Shown: positions 22,716 to 34,030, numbered from the stretch's first letter. The stretch is DNA of 64,000 nucleotides from Lasioglossum baleicum (GCF_051020765.1 NC_134935.1:5705579-5769578); one strand, 5' to 3'. Program-made: numbers and translations. The notes: generated by a model from the letters alone, not told the origin.

Positions 22716-23897
22716 AATAAAGAAAATAAGCCAGAAACTAATCTTCTTAATAGGGTTAAAATGATTGAGGGAAATTTTAATTTTACTTGTACAGTCACCT
22801 CGGAAAATAAGTTTAAAAAAAACTGAATCGTATTTGTTACAACTCGTTACACAACGAGTCTAATTTTCAATGATCTATAAAGAAAATTAAAAGCTGTATC
22901 ACACAGACGCTTCTCTGTCCGTTACTGTAAACAGTATCGCATCAGATGCCTCGTTTCGTATCAACCTTCGAGAGAATTCACCTTCAGCTTTTCATCCATA
23001 ATTCCGCAGTTTCTTTCTCGATTCATTAGCAATGCAGATTAGCCGGAACAGTGTATGTAATTCGTTGTCTAACAAGCGAAGACGCGTGACAGTTCCTCTA
23101 GAAGCAGCTCGAAGTGTCTAACTAATACAGCGTTCGCAGACTACCAGTTCTAATATCGAGCCCAGCGTGAACATCAATATTAACACTTCGGAGCGTTTCT
23201 ATTAATTTTCATTAGCACACAAACTGGTGGTACATACGCACACGGGTTGTATTTGCGCAACACCGTTTACTCGAGTGTCCCAATTTACATTCTGAATTAT
23301 GACCGCGGGTTTGTGACTCATCCGACAGGACCTCGGATATCCAGTGGCTGAATAAGTAGCCGAGGATACCAAAATGTTTGCTGTTCAAGCAAACACATAA
23401 GTGGCTTCGCGCATCGCGCGTATCCCATTCGCCGCTAGAAATATCTGACCTTACGGCTGCGCCTAGTAACAGCGATGTATGTATCTATAGTCGACCTGCA
23501 CAGATGTTTTCTGAAAAAACATCCCGCGGCGCGAAGGCTTTTTGCAACATCCGCGGACCACAGACATCGAATCGCCCCACAGTGCTGCGATTCCCGGTGC
23601 TAGCTGCACAAAACCTTCTTTATCACTACATACTAAGGTGAAATGCCTGAATCTGGACAACTGCATTTTTATAGTAAAACCAATAATTAAGAGATTAAAT
23701 AACGACAAGTAGGTGTGAATATGATTTGATTAAGACATCAATTGAAATTTTAAAATCAATTCAAAGTCTATCTGAACACACTATACAAAATAGTCTATTT
23801 TCACGCGAACCATGTGCATTTATAGTTTGAACTTTTATTAGAAAAATGAGATATAATTTAAGCCATTAGGAAAAAGATAATTATCACGCATAATAAT
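22716..23897. other. Non-coding stretch, no gene recognised
   Basis: Mixed AT-rich and moderately GC-rich DNA. Frames at 23378-23641 (plus) and 23463-23708 (minus) overlap and show no known domain. Confidence 0.5.
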
Positions 23898-23899
23898 TA

Positions 23900-24166
23900 G
23901 ACTGCGGATCTTTATGCAAAATATTGCAATGGAAAGAAAGTTCTTGCGGTTTTTAACTATTAAATTCAAATGCAAAACCGTAAGAACTTTCTTTCCGACC
24001 TAATAAAAATTTCTTACCTGAATTGCGACAAACTGGAGTGAAATAGAAATTTATTTTCTTCCTTATCGTGTTTAGTAGGTTGAAAATAATATGATGGTAC
24101 GTTTAAATTTTCCTAATTTAAATTACACCTCCTAATTTTTGTCATAAGTGCATAAAATCAGACGTA
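23900..24166. mobile_element. MITE family GACTGCGG with internal hairpin
   Basis: The left end is GACTGCGGATCTTTATGCAA after TA (23898-23899); the right end, AGTGCATAAAATCAGAC, is a decayed end B. The right interior matches 7521-7719. Unlike other copies it carries a 66 bp perfect hairpin close to its left end (separate entry). Confidence 0.75.
23931..23996. repeat. Short perfect hairpin, miRNA-sized
   Basis: GGAAAGAAAGTTCTTGCGG followed by TTTT pairs with AAAACCGTAAGAACTTTC then TTTCC across a loop of about 20 bases. The 23 bp stem has one G:U wobble in the plus-strand RNA and no bulges. The size resembles a microRNA precursor, but perfect pairing and the location inside a MITE make a small inverted-repeat insertion equally likely. 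Confidence 0.75.
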
Positions 24167-24169
24167 ACT

Positions 24170-25241
24170 GAACATTTCGCAATCACACAAGTGTATAAAC
24201 GATCTCAGAAATCGTTTCTCGACGCATCAAAGGAACCGACACGGAGTGACGTCACTGGTTATACTTATAGTTCGTGACGCGACTGTACGAATTTGCTGGG
24301 CGTTCCCAATAAACGGTTGGGTAAACGAATGGCTATCCCTGGAGGAAAATTGAGGGCGATCATGATTCTCTATGAAGACACCAAGTATCCCGTAACTCTG
24401 GCCGAGGAGGTTAGTGTTTGGCTTCGATCTTGGCATTGTTACCGGTAAACAGACCGCAGGTGTTGGCAAAATTGGAGGAGAAGCTGAGCCAGTTAACCTC
24501 CGATGAAGAATTCGCGAACCGAGAGAGGAGAAGCGACCGATTTTCCCGCAGTCACGCCAAGAATTCGGCAACAAAGAGAAAGAGAGAGGTCGCAGGTCGT
24601 AGGTACTCGTGCGACGAGCTCACCCACGCGGCTGTAGAGACCTACCTCGAAAGACAAAAGGCTCTCGAGCCAGTGATTACAAGCGAGCAAAGCCTAATCC
24701 ACCGGCAACACTTCAGAGATCTTTCGATGCGCGGTGCGACGAGCCACGAAGGAACAGGCTTAATTCGCGGCACGTTCATAAGTGTACGGGAACGGAAGGT
24801 AATTGAATTACCCCTAACGCGATTAGTCCATCCGCCGTGTTTCCGTGTTCCCGCTGGAAATGTCCGAGCGCCCGGCCAATTTGCGACCACTGAAATGTAA
24901 TTCAAGTATAAATGCCGCCGTGGAAATGTCCGACCGACGGACCACGTATTTTCCGCGCAGGAAAATTCAGAGAAAGAACTGCCGCACCGAGAGAAAAATC
25001 ATGAAGTTTCGTTCGCGTTCTACGCTCGCACGACGCCCGCAGACTTCGTGGACTCCTCGCAATCGAAAGTTTTAACGAACGGTCGAAGGCTGATCATTTA
25101 CAATTGTTAGACAGTTAAAATGATGTATAACTTAGACCAGTTTCATAATTATGGGCACAAATGTACTTCTATTTCGAAAATTGATTAATCACACAGTTTT
25201 AATACATTACTGTATGATATTATTGAATTTCTGAACGATTA
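24170..25241. other. Non-coding stretch with a 160-codon ORF of unknown status
   Basis: The frame at 24418-24900 (plus, 160 codons) is GC-rich, basic and without recognisable domain; frames also stay open on the minus strand across the same bases, as expected for GC-rich DNA. I do not call it a gene. Confidence 0.45.
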
Positions 25242-25406
25242 GGGGAGTTCCCCTAGCCCCGGACGGCACCTAGTATCGGACATGAGCTGTATATCAATAA
25301 TCTGAAATGCAACAAAGTCGTTTTAACCGTCAAAACAAAGGAAAGGCTAAAACAAACGACGTGCGGAAATTGCACGTTTCTGTCGCGTGAACAAAGCCAT
25401 TAAAAT
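25242..25406 (+). mobile_element. Pogo-like element, left end only, young
   Basis: After TA (25240-25241) it starts GGGGAGTTCCCCTAGCCCC and runs for 165 bases that differ from 31437-31602 by one substitution and one terminal G. Similarity then stops abruptly after CATTAAAAT. No right end is found downstream, so it is a truncated copy. Near-identity to the other copy implies recent activity or a recent copying event. Confidence 0.85.
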
Positions 25407-27153
25407 GAGAGATTGATTTGCAAAAGGCTGAGTTCGGAGAGCAAATTCATTCTGCTGTCGCAGTGTTTCCAACAGTGAAAACGTCTCGGGCGAAATCCGT
25501 GAGGCAACCGTGACACCGTCGTGTTCACACATCGCCGGATTTAACTCGAAATCCTCCTATGTAACATAATGTACGTAGCATCGTCGATGGAAGGGTCAGG
25601 TTAACGAGCCCCAGGTGTCGGGTTGCTTGCGTCAGTGATCGTCAAACCAGCCAGCAGGCTGTACTCGATTTCCAGCTCGAAAAAAATGACACCCAATCAG
25701 CGCAGGGGGTCTTTTCTCGTCTCGGTTATCCTATCGACCCGTGAAGACACTTATCGGCCGATTGCCGACAGCGACTTCCGTCTCGATTCTGCATTCGTCC
25801 CGGTGCAGCGGGATACGCGGGTAATCTAGTCTCATCTGTTTTCCTCGCGCGAATCTTATTACCTTCCATTCTCACGTGACGAATCGCTTTCAATTGCGCG
25901 ACGGATTGCCCACCAGGACCGGTAACGATTCGAAACACGCGGTGATAAAGGATTCGGAAACGCGTTCAACATGCTCGCCCGCGGATTTAATTTATAGGCT
26001 GTATTATTCAACACCCACGCGGCAACGCTCCGCATAAATACAGCTCTGCCTCGCCTTTACATCATCTCATTTACTTTTAGCTTGATTTTTAAGCGCCCCG
26101 GCAGATATTTATTCTCGGTTCCTTCGTTTCGCTTGGCGGTTTAATAAAGACATTTGTTATTGCTACGGGAGAAGTTCCTGCAAACGGCTTGTTTTTCTCA
26201 TCAATTTTTAGGAATTTCTTGCAAAGAGATACGCTAATCCTTACGGAAGTTTAGGGGTACGTTATTCAACATTGTAACGAGTATCAACATTTTTATGCCA
26301 GTAAAATCATGATAATTTCGATTATTTGACGATTGTAAAACGATATTCTTTCCACATAAAATGGCGGGAAAAATTGCACATTTCAAAAATGACGGCACTT
26401 AGAACAATTCAGCGTGATTTTCGCAAGAATTCGTTTTAAAAAGGAGATTTCATCGCGTCATTAAGATATTAACGGAAGCTGTATTAATCAGTGAAAGGAC
26501 TTTGCGACCGAGGAACTAGCGATCACATCATCCGCCGCGGGATAAAGAGAGAGATGAGGAGAGAGAGAGAGAGAGAGAAGCCGCGTGCAATTTCCAGCGC
26601 ATGCATTTTCATCTCCGGTTTATCTTACCGCAACGTGTACCGCTCGGAACGTGCACGCGAGCCAAGAGAATAGAATGCGCTTATTGCACCGCGGGACTGG
26701 AAATATTCAGCGCGAGCGCAGTAAATGCAAAGCGGCAGGCGACACGTGTGCGACACGCTCGAGCCAGAACGGCTGGATGACTGCTGACCTCTGGACATTG
26801 TCTGACAAATTCTGGAAAAATGGACGACGTGCCTGGTCATTTCAAAACCTTTTTCAATTTTCGGCTGAAAGGAATCCATTACTGCAGATATTCTAATTAA
26901 CGATCAGGACGTGTTATTTCGGGACACGGTAGCAATCCCTCCGTTTTCCATTCAAAAGAATTCATACAGATGCCGACTGCCAACCATTTATCAACCATTA
27001 ATCCTCGTAACTGCATTCCATTTTTCTTCAAAAAAGCAATTTTAAACAATTTTTATACAATAACTTGAACGTACACCAATTAAAATTTTATTTCTCGTGC
27101 CGATGTGGTCGCAGTTCGCAAAATAAAATTTCACTAAACTGCTGTATTATGCA
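25407..27153. other. Non-coding stretch, no gene recognised
   Basis: Holds GC-rich patches (25500-25960, 26480-26780) and a GA microsatellite, with short ORFs of no recognisable product. Confidence 0.5.
26559..26579. repeat. (GA)n microsatellite
   Basis: A perfect GA dinucleotide run of about ten units. Confidence 0.9.
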
Positions 27154-27903
27154 GGGTGCCCCACAAATGTTCTACTCTCGTTGAAAGGGGTAATTCCCAT
27201 GATCACTTGAAATAACTTTTCCCTTTGCGAAAATCTTCTCCGCTGCTTTGTTGAAGCGTTATTAATGAACAACACTGTATTTTGAAGATTCTTTTATTCG
27301 AAACATTTACTTTCCTAAGGTAAAGACTCTCTGTTAAATGGTTAACGACTGCCATAACACCTCCGAGATTAGACACGTTATCTACCATCTACATTCGGAA
27401 TAGCGGGGTCTTTGTCCAAAGGAACTTTATCTCCGACGTACCCCGAAGTAACGACTAAATCGTTACTTTTCCGCCTGGGGTAGTCCAACTCCGGACTGTT
27501 TTTATACCGTCTCTGTAATGACGTTACTGCTCTGCGAAAGAATTACGACCGCGAAGGGTTCGCTTAGCTCTAGATACTGTTATCTTCGTGCGTAACCTCT
27601 GTCTGTCGGTCGGAGCAACCGTGGCTGTATCTCGGAAATGATCACAGAGAGTTGGTTTGCGCGAGATGAATCCTGATATGTTGATGCGCCGATTCAGCGA
27701 TGGTTAAACGACCCCGTACCTCATCTCTGCCATTAATACATTCACTTTCGAGGCAGTTTTTGTTGTACCAGATCGTTAAATATTAAACTTGACAAATGTG
27801 TTTGAAATTTGTGTTTTATTCGTCAAGTTTCATATTTCACGACCTGATATTCATCCATGATTATTCGAATCTTAAGCTACGTCGCTTTTTTTTGGGACAC
27901 CCC
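27154..27903. mobile_element. Probable element with GGGTGYCCCA ends
   Basis: The left end GGGTGCCCCACAAATGTTC and the right end TTTTTTTTGGGACACCCC are inverted relatives. The left interior, with ACTTTTCCCTTTGCGAAAAT and TCTTCTCCGCTGCTTTGTTG, resembles sequence I recall as widespread in hymenopteran genomes (memory, not checked). No coding remnant is seen and no clear target duplication could be found, so the class is undetermined. Confidence 0.5.
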
Positions 27904-28013
27904 AAAATCTAAAAGTAAATGTGAAGTCAGAACGCCTTATAGTTAATGTTTATTGAATATTCATTTTTTAGATCATGATTTGACACGAAAAGAACACTCA
28001 ATAACAACCGGCG

Positions 28014-28217
28014 CACAGTGGACCCGATTGAAGAAGCACGCGACATGTTTGAATAACTCTTAAACCACTGAAGATATTGCAATGAAATTTGAACTGAATA
28101 TATAAAAAAATAATTCCTCAATGATTTGTAACTTAATATAATTTCACATTTGTTTAACCGTTTTTATTTTTTTTTTTTCGCAAAATGTCGCGTGCTTCTT
28201 CAATCGAGCCCACTGTG
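28014..28217. mobile_element. Transib-like MITE, 204 bp
   Basis: It starts CACAGTGGACCC and ends GAGCCCACTGTG. The TIRs share GATTGAAGAAGCACGCGACA directly inside, giving about 33 bp with few mismatches. It is flanked by CGGCG at 28009-28013 and 28218-28222. A terminus starting CACAGTG with a GC-rich 5 bp target duplication is the known signature of Transib transposons, whose ends resemble V(D)J signal heptamers. The AT-rich interior is non-coding. Confidence 0.85.
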
Positions 28218-28409
28218 CGGCGCACAGTGGTGCCAAATGGCCAAAAAGCGGAAAAAAATCTATAAAAACCAAACTGTCCTACATATTTGCTTGAAAATTT
28301 GTGGAAAGCATGCCACAGGTACAACGGTTATGTGACAAGAAAATAAATATTTATTTACTTATTAATTAATTTATTTTTTCATTAAAATTTTATTTTACTT
28401 GTTTTACTG

Positions 28410-28500
28410 TTCTCCGATTTTGATGAAATTTAAATATGTTATAGATTTCGACATTTTGAACAACTTTTTCCTGTTCCAACATAGGGGGGTTGCTTTTAGT
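28410..28500 (+). repeat. Dispersed repeat, CTCCGATTTTGAT type
   Basis: Close match to 7939-8030: TCTCCGATTTTGATGAAATT, TATGTTATAGATTTCGACAT and TTGAACAACTTTTTCC occur in the same order. Confidence 0.7.
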
Positions 28501-28584
28501 TTTCGAGATATTCGCATTTTCGTATGCAGGAACTAACCAGGAGCCGTAAGAGCTGTGTATATGTACAATGTACATACAAGATTT

Positions 28585-28882
28585 TCACAATTTTTAACCA
28601 CTTATACCTCGTGTGTATGTTAATCAATTTCGATGAAATTTTCAGTATATATAACTAACATAGATCTACTAAACGTATATTTTAAATTTTCTTTACGGGG
28701 ACAAATAAAAAAAATTTTTAACTGCCTTTTTTTTACGTAATTGCTACTGTTTCAAAAATTTTTTTGCACATTATTTAGTATACAACTGCATCTAATTGAT
28801 CACAAAAAATCAGATCGTTTGGTAAAAGTTTAGAAAAGTTATTCCGTTTTAAAGAGCGTACACGGATACATGCGACTACTAT
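28585..28882 (+). repeat. Half copy of the palindromic element
   Basis: AATTTCGATGAAATTTTCAG, TAGATCTACTAAACGTATAT, TTAAATTTTCTTTACGGGG, CATCTAATTGATCACAAAAA and TCAGATCGTTTGGTA line up with the right half of 19601-20287. It ends near GTACACGGATACATGCG where that element ends CACCCACTG. The left half is missing. Confidence 0.75.
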
Positions 28883-29405
28883 AGTTAGAAAAAATTGGTC
28901 GCAGAGCCAGGTTCGCAGGAGTTCGCAGCCAAAACCCGATTGGATATGTACTTTAACGTGTGTTGCATGATTCGCAACAAGTTTTATCTTGGCGCTTTTT
29001 GGCGCGAACAAGTTATGTCAAATTAAACTTCAATTCTACTATTCAAAATAGCTCTTTTTCAATTTGTGTGTTTTAGATAAATAAATGACACTTACATTAA
29101 TTAAGGCTACGTTAAATAAATCATCTATTATAAACATAATCAAATTATAATATTGTTCAAGTGTTATAATGTTTTAGATTCTTGTGGCTGCGTTTATACG
29201 TAGACGCATTTATAAGCCAAAATCGCAGGTTCACTTTTTCCAAACTTTCATGTCATATTATTCCTGGAAATAAGTGATACTTATAAAAAATTTTTATTGG
29301 TTTAAATACTCCAACTATATATAGTAAACGAAATTGCAATGAAAAATCTATGTACCTAACATTCGAAAAATTGATTTTTTTCCCTGTTCGCACCACTGTG
29401 CGGCG

Positions 29406-31286
29406 TGCCCGTACCTTTACTAGAGTTTCTTACAAATGTCGCAAACTTCTGCAAACTTTAGTGCAGTTATAGTTATGCTCTACAGTGTAGTGCATACGAG
29501 GAGTTAATACCACTCCCCTTGTTAGGCTAGCAGCAAGCTAGAGGAGGCCAGTTCAGGCAGATGGAAAGAAGAGGCGCTTGGAAGAATTCGCGGCGCGAAT
29601 TTCACCGCCGCTTTCGTGCACGCGTTGCATAATCACGCGTCTTGAACAGTTAATGGGTCACTTTGATTCGGCTCGTTGCCGAGTCGAGAAGAGACAACTT
29701 GGGAACCGTTCGGAACGTCGATAACGGAGTTACCTGCTGGTGTGCAACGTAGCGGTCGGGCCGGGTCGGGCCGTATCGGGCCCGGTAGTGCACACGGGAT
29801 CCCCGTCGAGCGTGAAACACGATGTTCGAGGAGAATGCACAGTAGGCTTGTCGTGGACAAGTCTGATAGACACCGGAGGCGAACCAAGCAGAAGTGGGAC
29901 GATCGTTTCAAGAACAGAACCATATATGATGCGACGGTCTCGTGGTCGCGCGCGAACGAGGAAACCGGCGAAACTCTTACGAAAGCTGCCCTGAGAGCCA
30001 ATAACCGCTTCTGCAGGTTTGATCGTGCACGCACTCGTGACTTCGATTAACTGCATGTTCTTCTTCTATAAAATACGTTGGTTTAACCTTTCTCGGACGA
30101 ATTTCGTTTCTAGGTCGTTGCACGAAAATCATTATTCTGAATCATTTTAATCATTTAATATCTGCATTAAGATTATTTGAGAATGTCTCTGTAGCTATTA
30201 GTGTTTTACTCTGGATTCAGTTTTTTATTCAATCGTAAGATTGAAGTCTTTCACAATACAAAGACTCAAGGTGACCTTTATATCTCGATAAGAAAGTAAA
30301 ACGGGAAAAAATTAATTACTCTTTTGCTATTATGTACTGAACATATAGGGTGTCCCAAAAACACGGGTCAATCAAAGGCGGCCAATAACCCAGTAAAATA
30401 GTCACCTTTAGTGTTCCGTGAAGCTAGTGTCAAAAAATCGTTAAAGGGATAGAGGCAAGTTGGTTGGCGCGAGAAACCAGTGGCCGAGCGGCCCGTTTCT
30501 GCGTTCTCTGTCGTGAAACTGAGAACCACGACGGTGGGCTAGACGATAGGTTACGCGGTGGAGGCATCGCGTTACAGAAACCGTCGACTTACCTGTTCGC
30601 GAAGGATGCGTTCAACGTGTGCATTTTCGATTCGCACCAGCGAGACACGATTCCCGATTAATTCTCACGTTTGATGGTATTCAGACGTTCGCGATTCACC
30701 GAAGATCCGTTTCATTGATTCTTGATGTATCATTGCTATCAGTTATATAAACAAAATTGAAGAAAATGGAGTAACCAAAGTTCATAAATTTTAATAGAGG
30801 TTGTAAATTTGAATTTGGTTCGGGTTTTTACGATTTCCGATCAGTGTTGCGCGATACCGTTTTCCACATAACTCGTCGGGGGCGTTTATTCGACGTCGGT
30901 GAACCAAAAACGCGGGCACGCCGTCTGACAAATAACCAGGCCAACCGAACAGACTCCTTTTCCCTTTACCTCATTTCACCTGTTTGCTCGCGGCCGACTA
31001 TCTGTCTTCTGCCGCCGCGTCCGCGTCGCCTCCTCCCTTTATCGCGTCGCGATGAGCAACACGAGAGAACTGATGGAAAATCGGGAACCGTTCCAACAGT
31101 GGAACCGATCAATTATCCCGAGGAACACCGAGGAAACCCCTATCGATTCTACTTCGGGAAACGCGACTGATTGTTAACACGCTTGCCACCCGCCATTTTG
31201 ATTGGGGACATGTCGTCGCGGATCACTGGGCTGCAGACGTTCCTAATGGTCTCCAATGAACTATTTAAATGAAAAGAGCAACTGAA
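29406..31286. other. Non-coding stretch, no gene recognised
   Basis: GC-rich from 29520 to 30060, including CGGGCCGGGTCGGGCC, with ORFs on both strands over the same bases. At 30348 the text GGGTGTCCCAAAAACACGGG resembles the terminus of the 27154 element and may be a solo end. A pyrimidine-rich part with short ORFs lies at 30840-31170. Confidence 0.5.
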
Positions 31287-31362
31287 GACTGCTTTTTTAT
31301 GTGTTTTTTTTATGAACTTAATTGATGTGTAAAAATTATATTTTGCATACAGATCCACAGTC
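31287..31362. mobile_element. MITE family GACTGCGG, short deleted copy
   Basis: The left end GACTGCTTTTTTATG and right end TTTTGCATACAGATCCACAG plus TC, then TA, lie only 76 bp apart, so most of the interior is gone. Confidence 0.55.
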
Positions 31363-31436
31363 TATTTATGAGTATATTTGAAGTGCATATGTAAGTTAGT
31401 CTTCTTTTTAGTAAAAATAATCAGTTACACGAGTTA

Positions 31437-32692
31437 GGGGGAGTTCCCCTAGCCCCGGACGGCACCTAGTATCGGACATGAGCTGTATCTCAATAATCTG
31501 AAATGCAACAAAGTCGTTTTAACCGTCAAAACAAAGGAAAGGCTAAAACAAACGACGTGCGGAAATTGCACGTTTCTGTCGCGTGAACAAAGCCATTAAA
31601 ATCATTCGACTGTTAGCGTTCGACGTGAAAGCAGTGGATCGTATAAATTATAAAGTGTTATATCTATCAAATTGTCGTGAATAAAAGACATCTGATCAGT
31701 GTTATTGTAAGTTCTGGTAAGTATTTTTTCATTTACTTTTTGTTTTTTTCTATAAAGTGAACTGCTTTTCGGAAAAATATTATTTTTCAGTGCGTTCGCT
31801 GTCCCCTAGTATCGGACACAATATTGTCCCCTATTATCGGACAGTAACAAACTCATTATTGTATGTTCGTATTTATAATAATGTTTATTATCTTACTTTC
31901 AGTCGTTAAAAATACACCTAAGCAACGACATGGACTTCAAAAAACGAGGTTTATGGAATGAAAAGGAACTCCAACATTCGAAGTTCGTAGTGAGAAAAGT
32001 CCAAAAACATTAGACGTGCATCCACCTAGACCTCTGCTGCTGATATTTATAAATCTATTTTAAAATTGTCTCCGTTGCCTGACGCAACAAAAAAGCGATC
32101 AGAATCAAGAAAAAGAAAATCAGAAAAGAGTGAAGTTCTTACTTCACAATCTCATAAATTATTGGTCGAAGAAAAAGAAAATAAAAAACGGATAAGAGAA
32201 GAAAAGAAGAATTTAAAAAGTAACTTTAAAACAACGAATAGAAAAAATAAAATAAAGAAAACTCGAGCAGTGAAACCGGAAAATACAAACGAGGAGACAG
32301 TTTGTGTGGTTTGTTTGGAAACCAATAATGAGGACTGGATACAGTGCTCAAAATGCCAAGAATGGGCTCACGAAGTTTGTGCCGACATCCCTGAATGTTT
32401 CGACGACTATATTTGTGATCATTGTAAATTATTTTAAAAGTATTATGCGTTAATTTACACATGTTTACTATGTCCGATATTAGGGGCCATTCTAGACTCA
32501 CTCTAAATCAATGACCTATATTAATGTTAATGTAATTTAAATATTATAATAATGTTGGTTTATTTGATAGTTTACTTTGATTTCTATTACTGTTATCTTG
32601 TAATTAATGTACAAAAGAAATAAAAATAAATCAATATTCCTTTTATTTATTTAAGAAAAACCTTAAGTGTCCGGTACTAGGGGAACTCCCCC
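31437..32692 (+). mobile_element. Pogo/Tigger-like element, internally deleted
   Basis: The 1256 bp element starts GGGGGAGTTCCCCTAGCCCC and ends GTACTAGGGGAACTCCCCC, flanked by TA (31435-31436 and 32693-32694). The subterminal motif CCTAGTATCGGACA recurs near 31805 and 31835 and inverted near 32468. An intron-like unit (CTG|GTAAGTA at about 31718, TTTTTCAG near 31790) and a further acceptor-like CTTTCAG near 31903 precede an ATG at 31930. Most of the transposase has been deleted. Confidence 0.85.
31930..32437 (+). pseudogene. Pogo-like transposase remnant with C-terminal PHD finger
   Basis: The ATG at 31930 opens about 27 codons beginning MDFKKRGLWNEKELQ, like the start of pogo-type DNA-binding regions, then reaches a stop. 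The downstream frame (about 32033-32437, with no ATG of its own near its start) is rich in Lys, Arg and Glu and ends in a C4HC3 PHD-type finger: CVVC, WIQCSKC, WAHEVC, YICDHC. Tigger/pogo-like transposases of insects are known to carry such a terminal finger. The DDE catalytic domain is missing between the two parts, so the element cannot mobilise itself. Confidence 0.8.
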
Positions 32693-32694
32693 TA

Positions 32695-33888
32695 TATATT
32701 TTTTAACTGTTGCGACTCGATGATGGTACACAAGATATTGGTACACAATTGTTTGCGCATATGTAAGTTTAAGTAAACTGTTTGCCGCAAAGTCGAAGGC
32801 GGTACTGTATCGGGGTGGTACTGTAATGTAAATTAAACAAGCAAATAAGATCCATTTCGATCAGAAACATGTCACAAATGTGTTGATAATGGTATTATAA
32901 AAGAATGGTAAAAATACAAAGAATTTTTCACTGTTCTTTTCTGGAATATTGCACACGAATTGTAAAAGGAATATTGTACACGATGTAAGCAAGATTTCAG
33001 TTCCGAGATTTTCGGGTATATCGAACACCTTCAGGTTCGATTTGAAGACGACGTAGGGGGCAGAGGGAGGGGTGAAAAATGTGCGAGTTCGCAGAAAATG
33101 GAGAACGACGGAGGCGTGGATTCCAGAGCGATAACGAGGTCACATATTTTCGCTAGTAATCAAGCGCGCCTTGGTTACGGTTAGCGTCGTCGGGTCGACA
33201 GTAACTATCAGGGGCTGACTGACGGCAGCTCAGGAATTTCTTCATCAACGTGACGGCACGGGGGTGATGCGCTTCGAAAAATCCCGATAACATAACGTAG
33301 GGATCAATAATTTCTGGCGGAGAGAAATCCGGGACGCTGTTGCCGGGCCGGGCTCCTAATGAACCCGGTGAACACAGCAGTACACAACCGGCGTATTCGA
33401 AGATAACAAAGTGGAAAGCGAGTTACGCGGTAACACGATTAAAAATTCGTGCAAGCACAGAGAATCGTGGAGCGCTTCGGCAAACTGAATCAAACTCCGC
33501 GGCCACGAGAACCGCAGAGGCGTCGAACTTTCGGTCGAACGGAATTTCTTAGGAAAACCTGAGTTTCAGGGGATCAAGAGGGGATTTGTCTTCCGTCCTT
33601 CACTGAATTTTTCTCGTGTCGCTTATCGGTCATGATAAACATTATCTGCAATTACGATGCTGCCGACTGATAAGCTTCCCTATCCGGTCTCTGCGGCTCG
33701 GTGAACTATAGAAAAGCGAACGGGGTCTGTTTACACCCATAATCACATTATACTGAAGATGTTCTACAAGGTATTCCATTTTATTTGATTATTTTATTGA
33801 AGTGGTTTGTTTTTTGTTATTTAATATTATTACTCAGGATTTATTCATTATATTCATCTTTATGAAAGAATCTGTGAGAATTTAAACG
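32695..33888. other. Non-coding stretch, no gene recognised
   Basis: AT-rich to 32990, then moderately GC-rich with one short ORF (33340-33552) of no recognisable product. No repeats with definable ends. Confidence 0.5.
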
Positions 33889-33890
33889 TA

Positions 33891-34030
33891 GACAGCGGAT
33901 CTTTATGAAAAATAAAATGTTCATGCATAATTTGCATGAAAATGGAACTGAATAAAAATTGATTTCTTAATGATGAGATTAAAGATAATGCAAATATTTT
34001 CTGCGTCTGTTTACGTGATAAAGACAGAAA
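33891..34030. mobile_element. MITE family GACTGCGG, right end decayed
   Basis: After TA it starts GACAGCGGATCTTTATGAAA followed by AATAAAATG, matching end A. The right end is not clear (ACGTGATAAAGACAG may be its remnant), so the end coordinate is approximate. Confidence 0.6.

Larger units (their letters stand above)
28223..29400. mobile_element. Second Transib-like element, 1178 bp
   Basis: It starts CACAGTGGTGCCAAATGG immediately after the CGGCG that ends the previous element, and finishes CGCACCACTGTG followed by CGGCG (29401-29405). The TIRs match over the first 11 bases, then only partly. No transposase frame is visible. Its interior holds the CTCCGATTTTGAT repeat (28410-28500) and half of the palindromic element (28585-28882), so it is a composite non-autonomous copy. 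Confidence 0.82.

Noticed and set aside
24418..24900. 160-codon plus-strand ORF rich in Arg, Glu and Ser
   Set aside because: Composition follows local purine richness; both strands stay open over the same bases and no family match is apparent.
29740..29790. GC-rich CGGGCC repeats here and near 39750 as copies of one element
   Set aside because: Only the short CGGGCC motif is shared; the flanks do not align.
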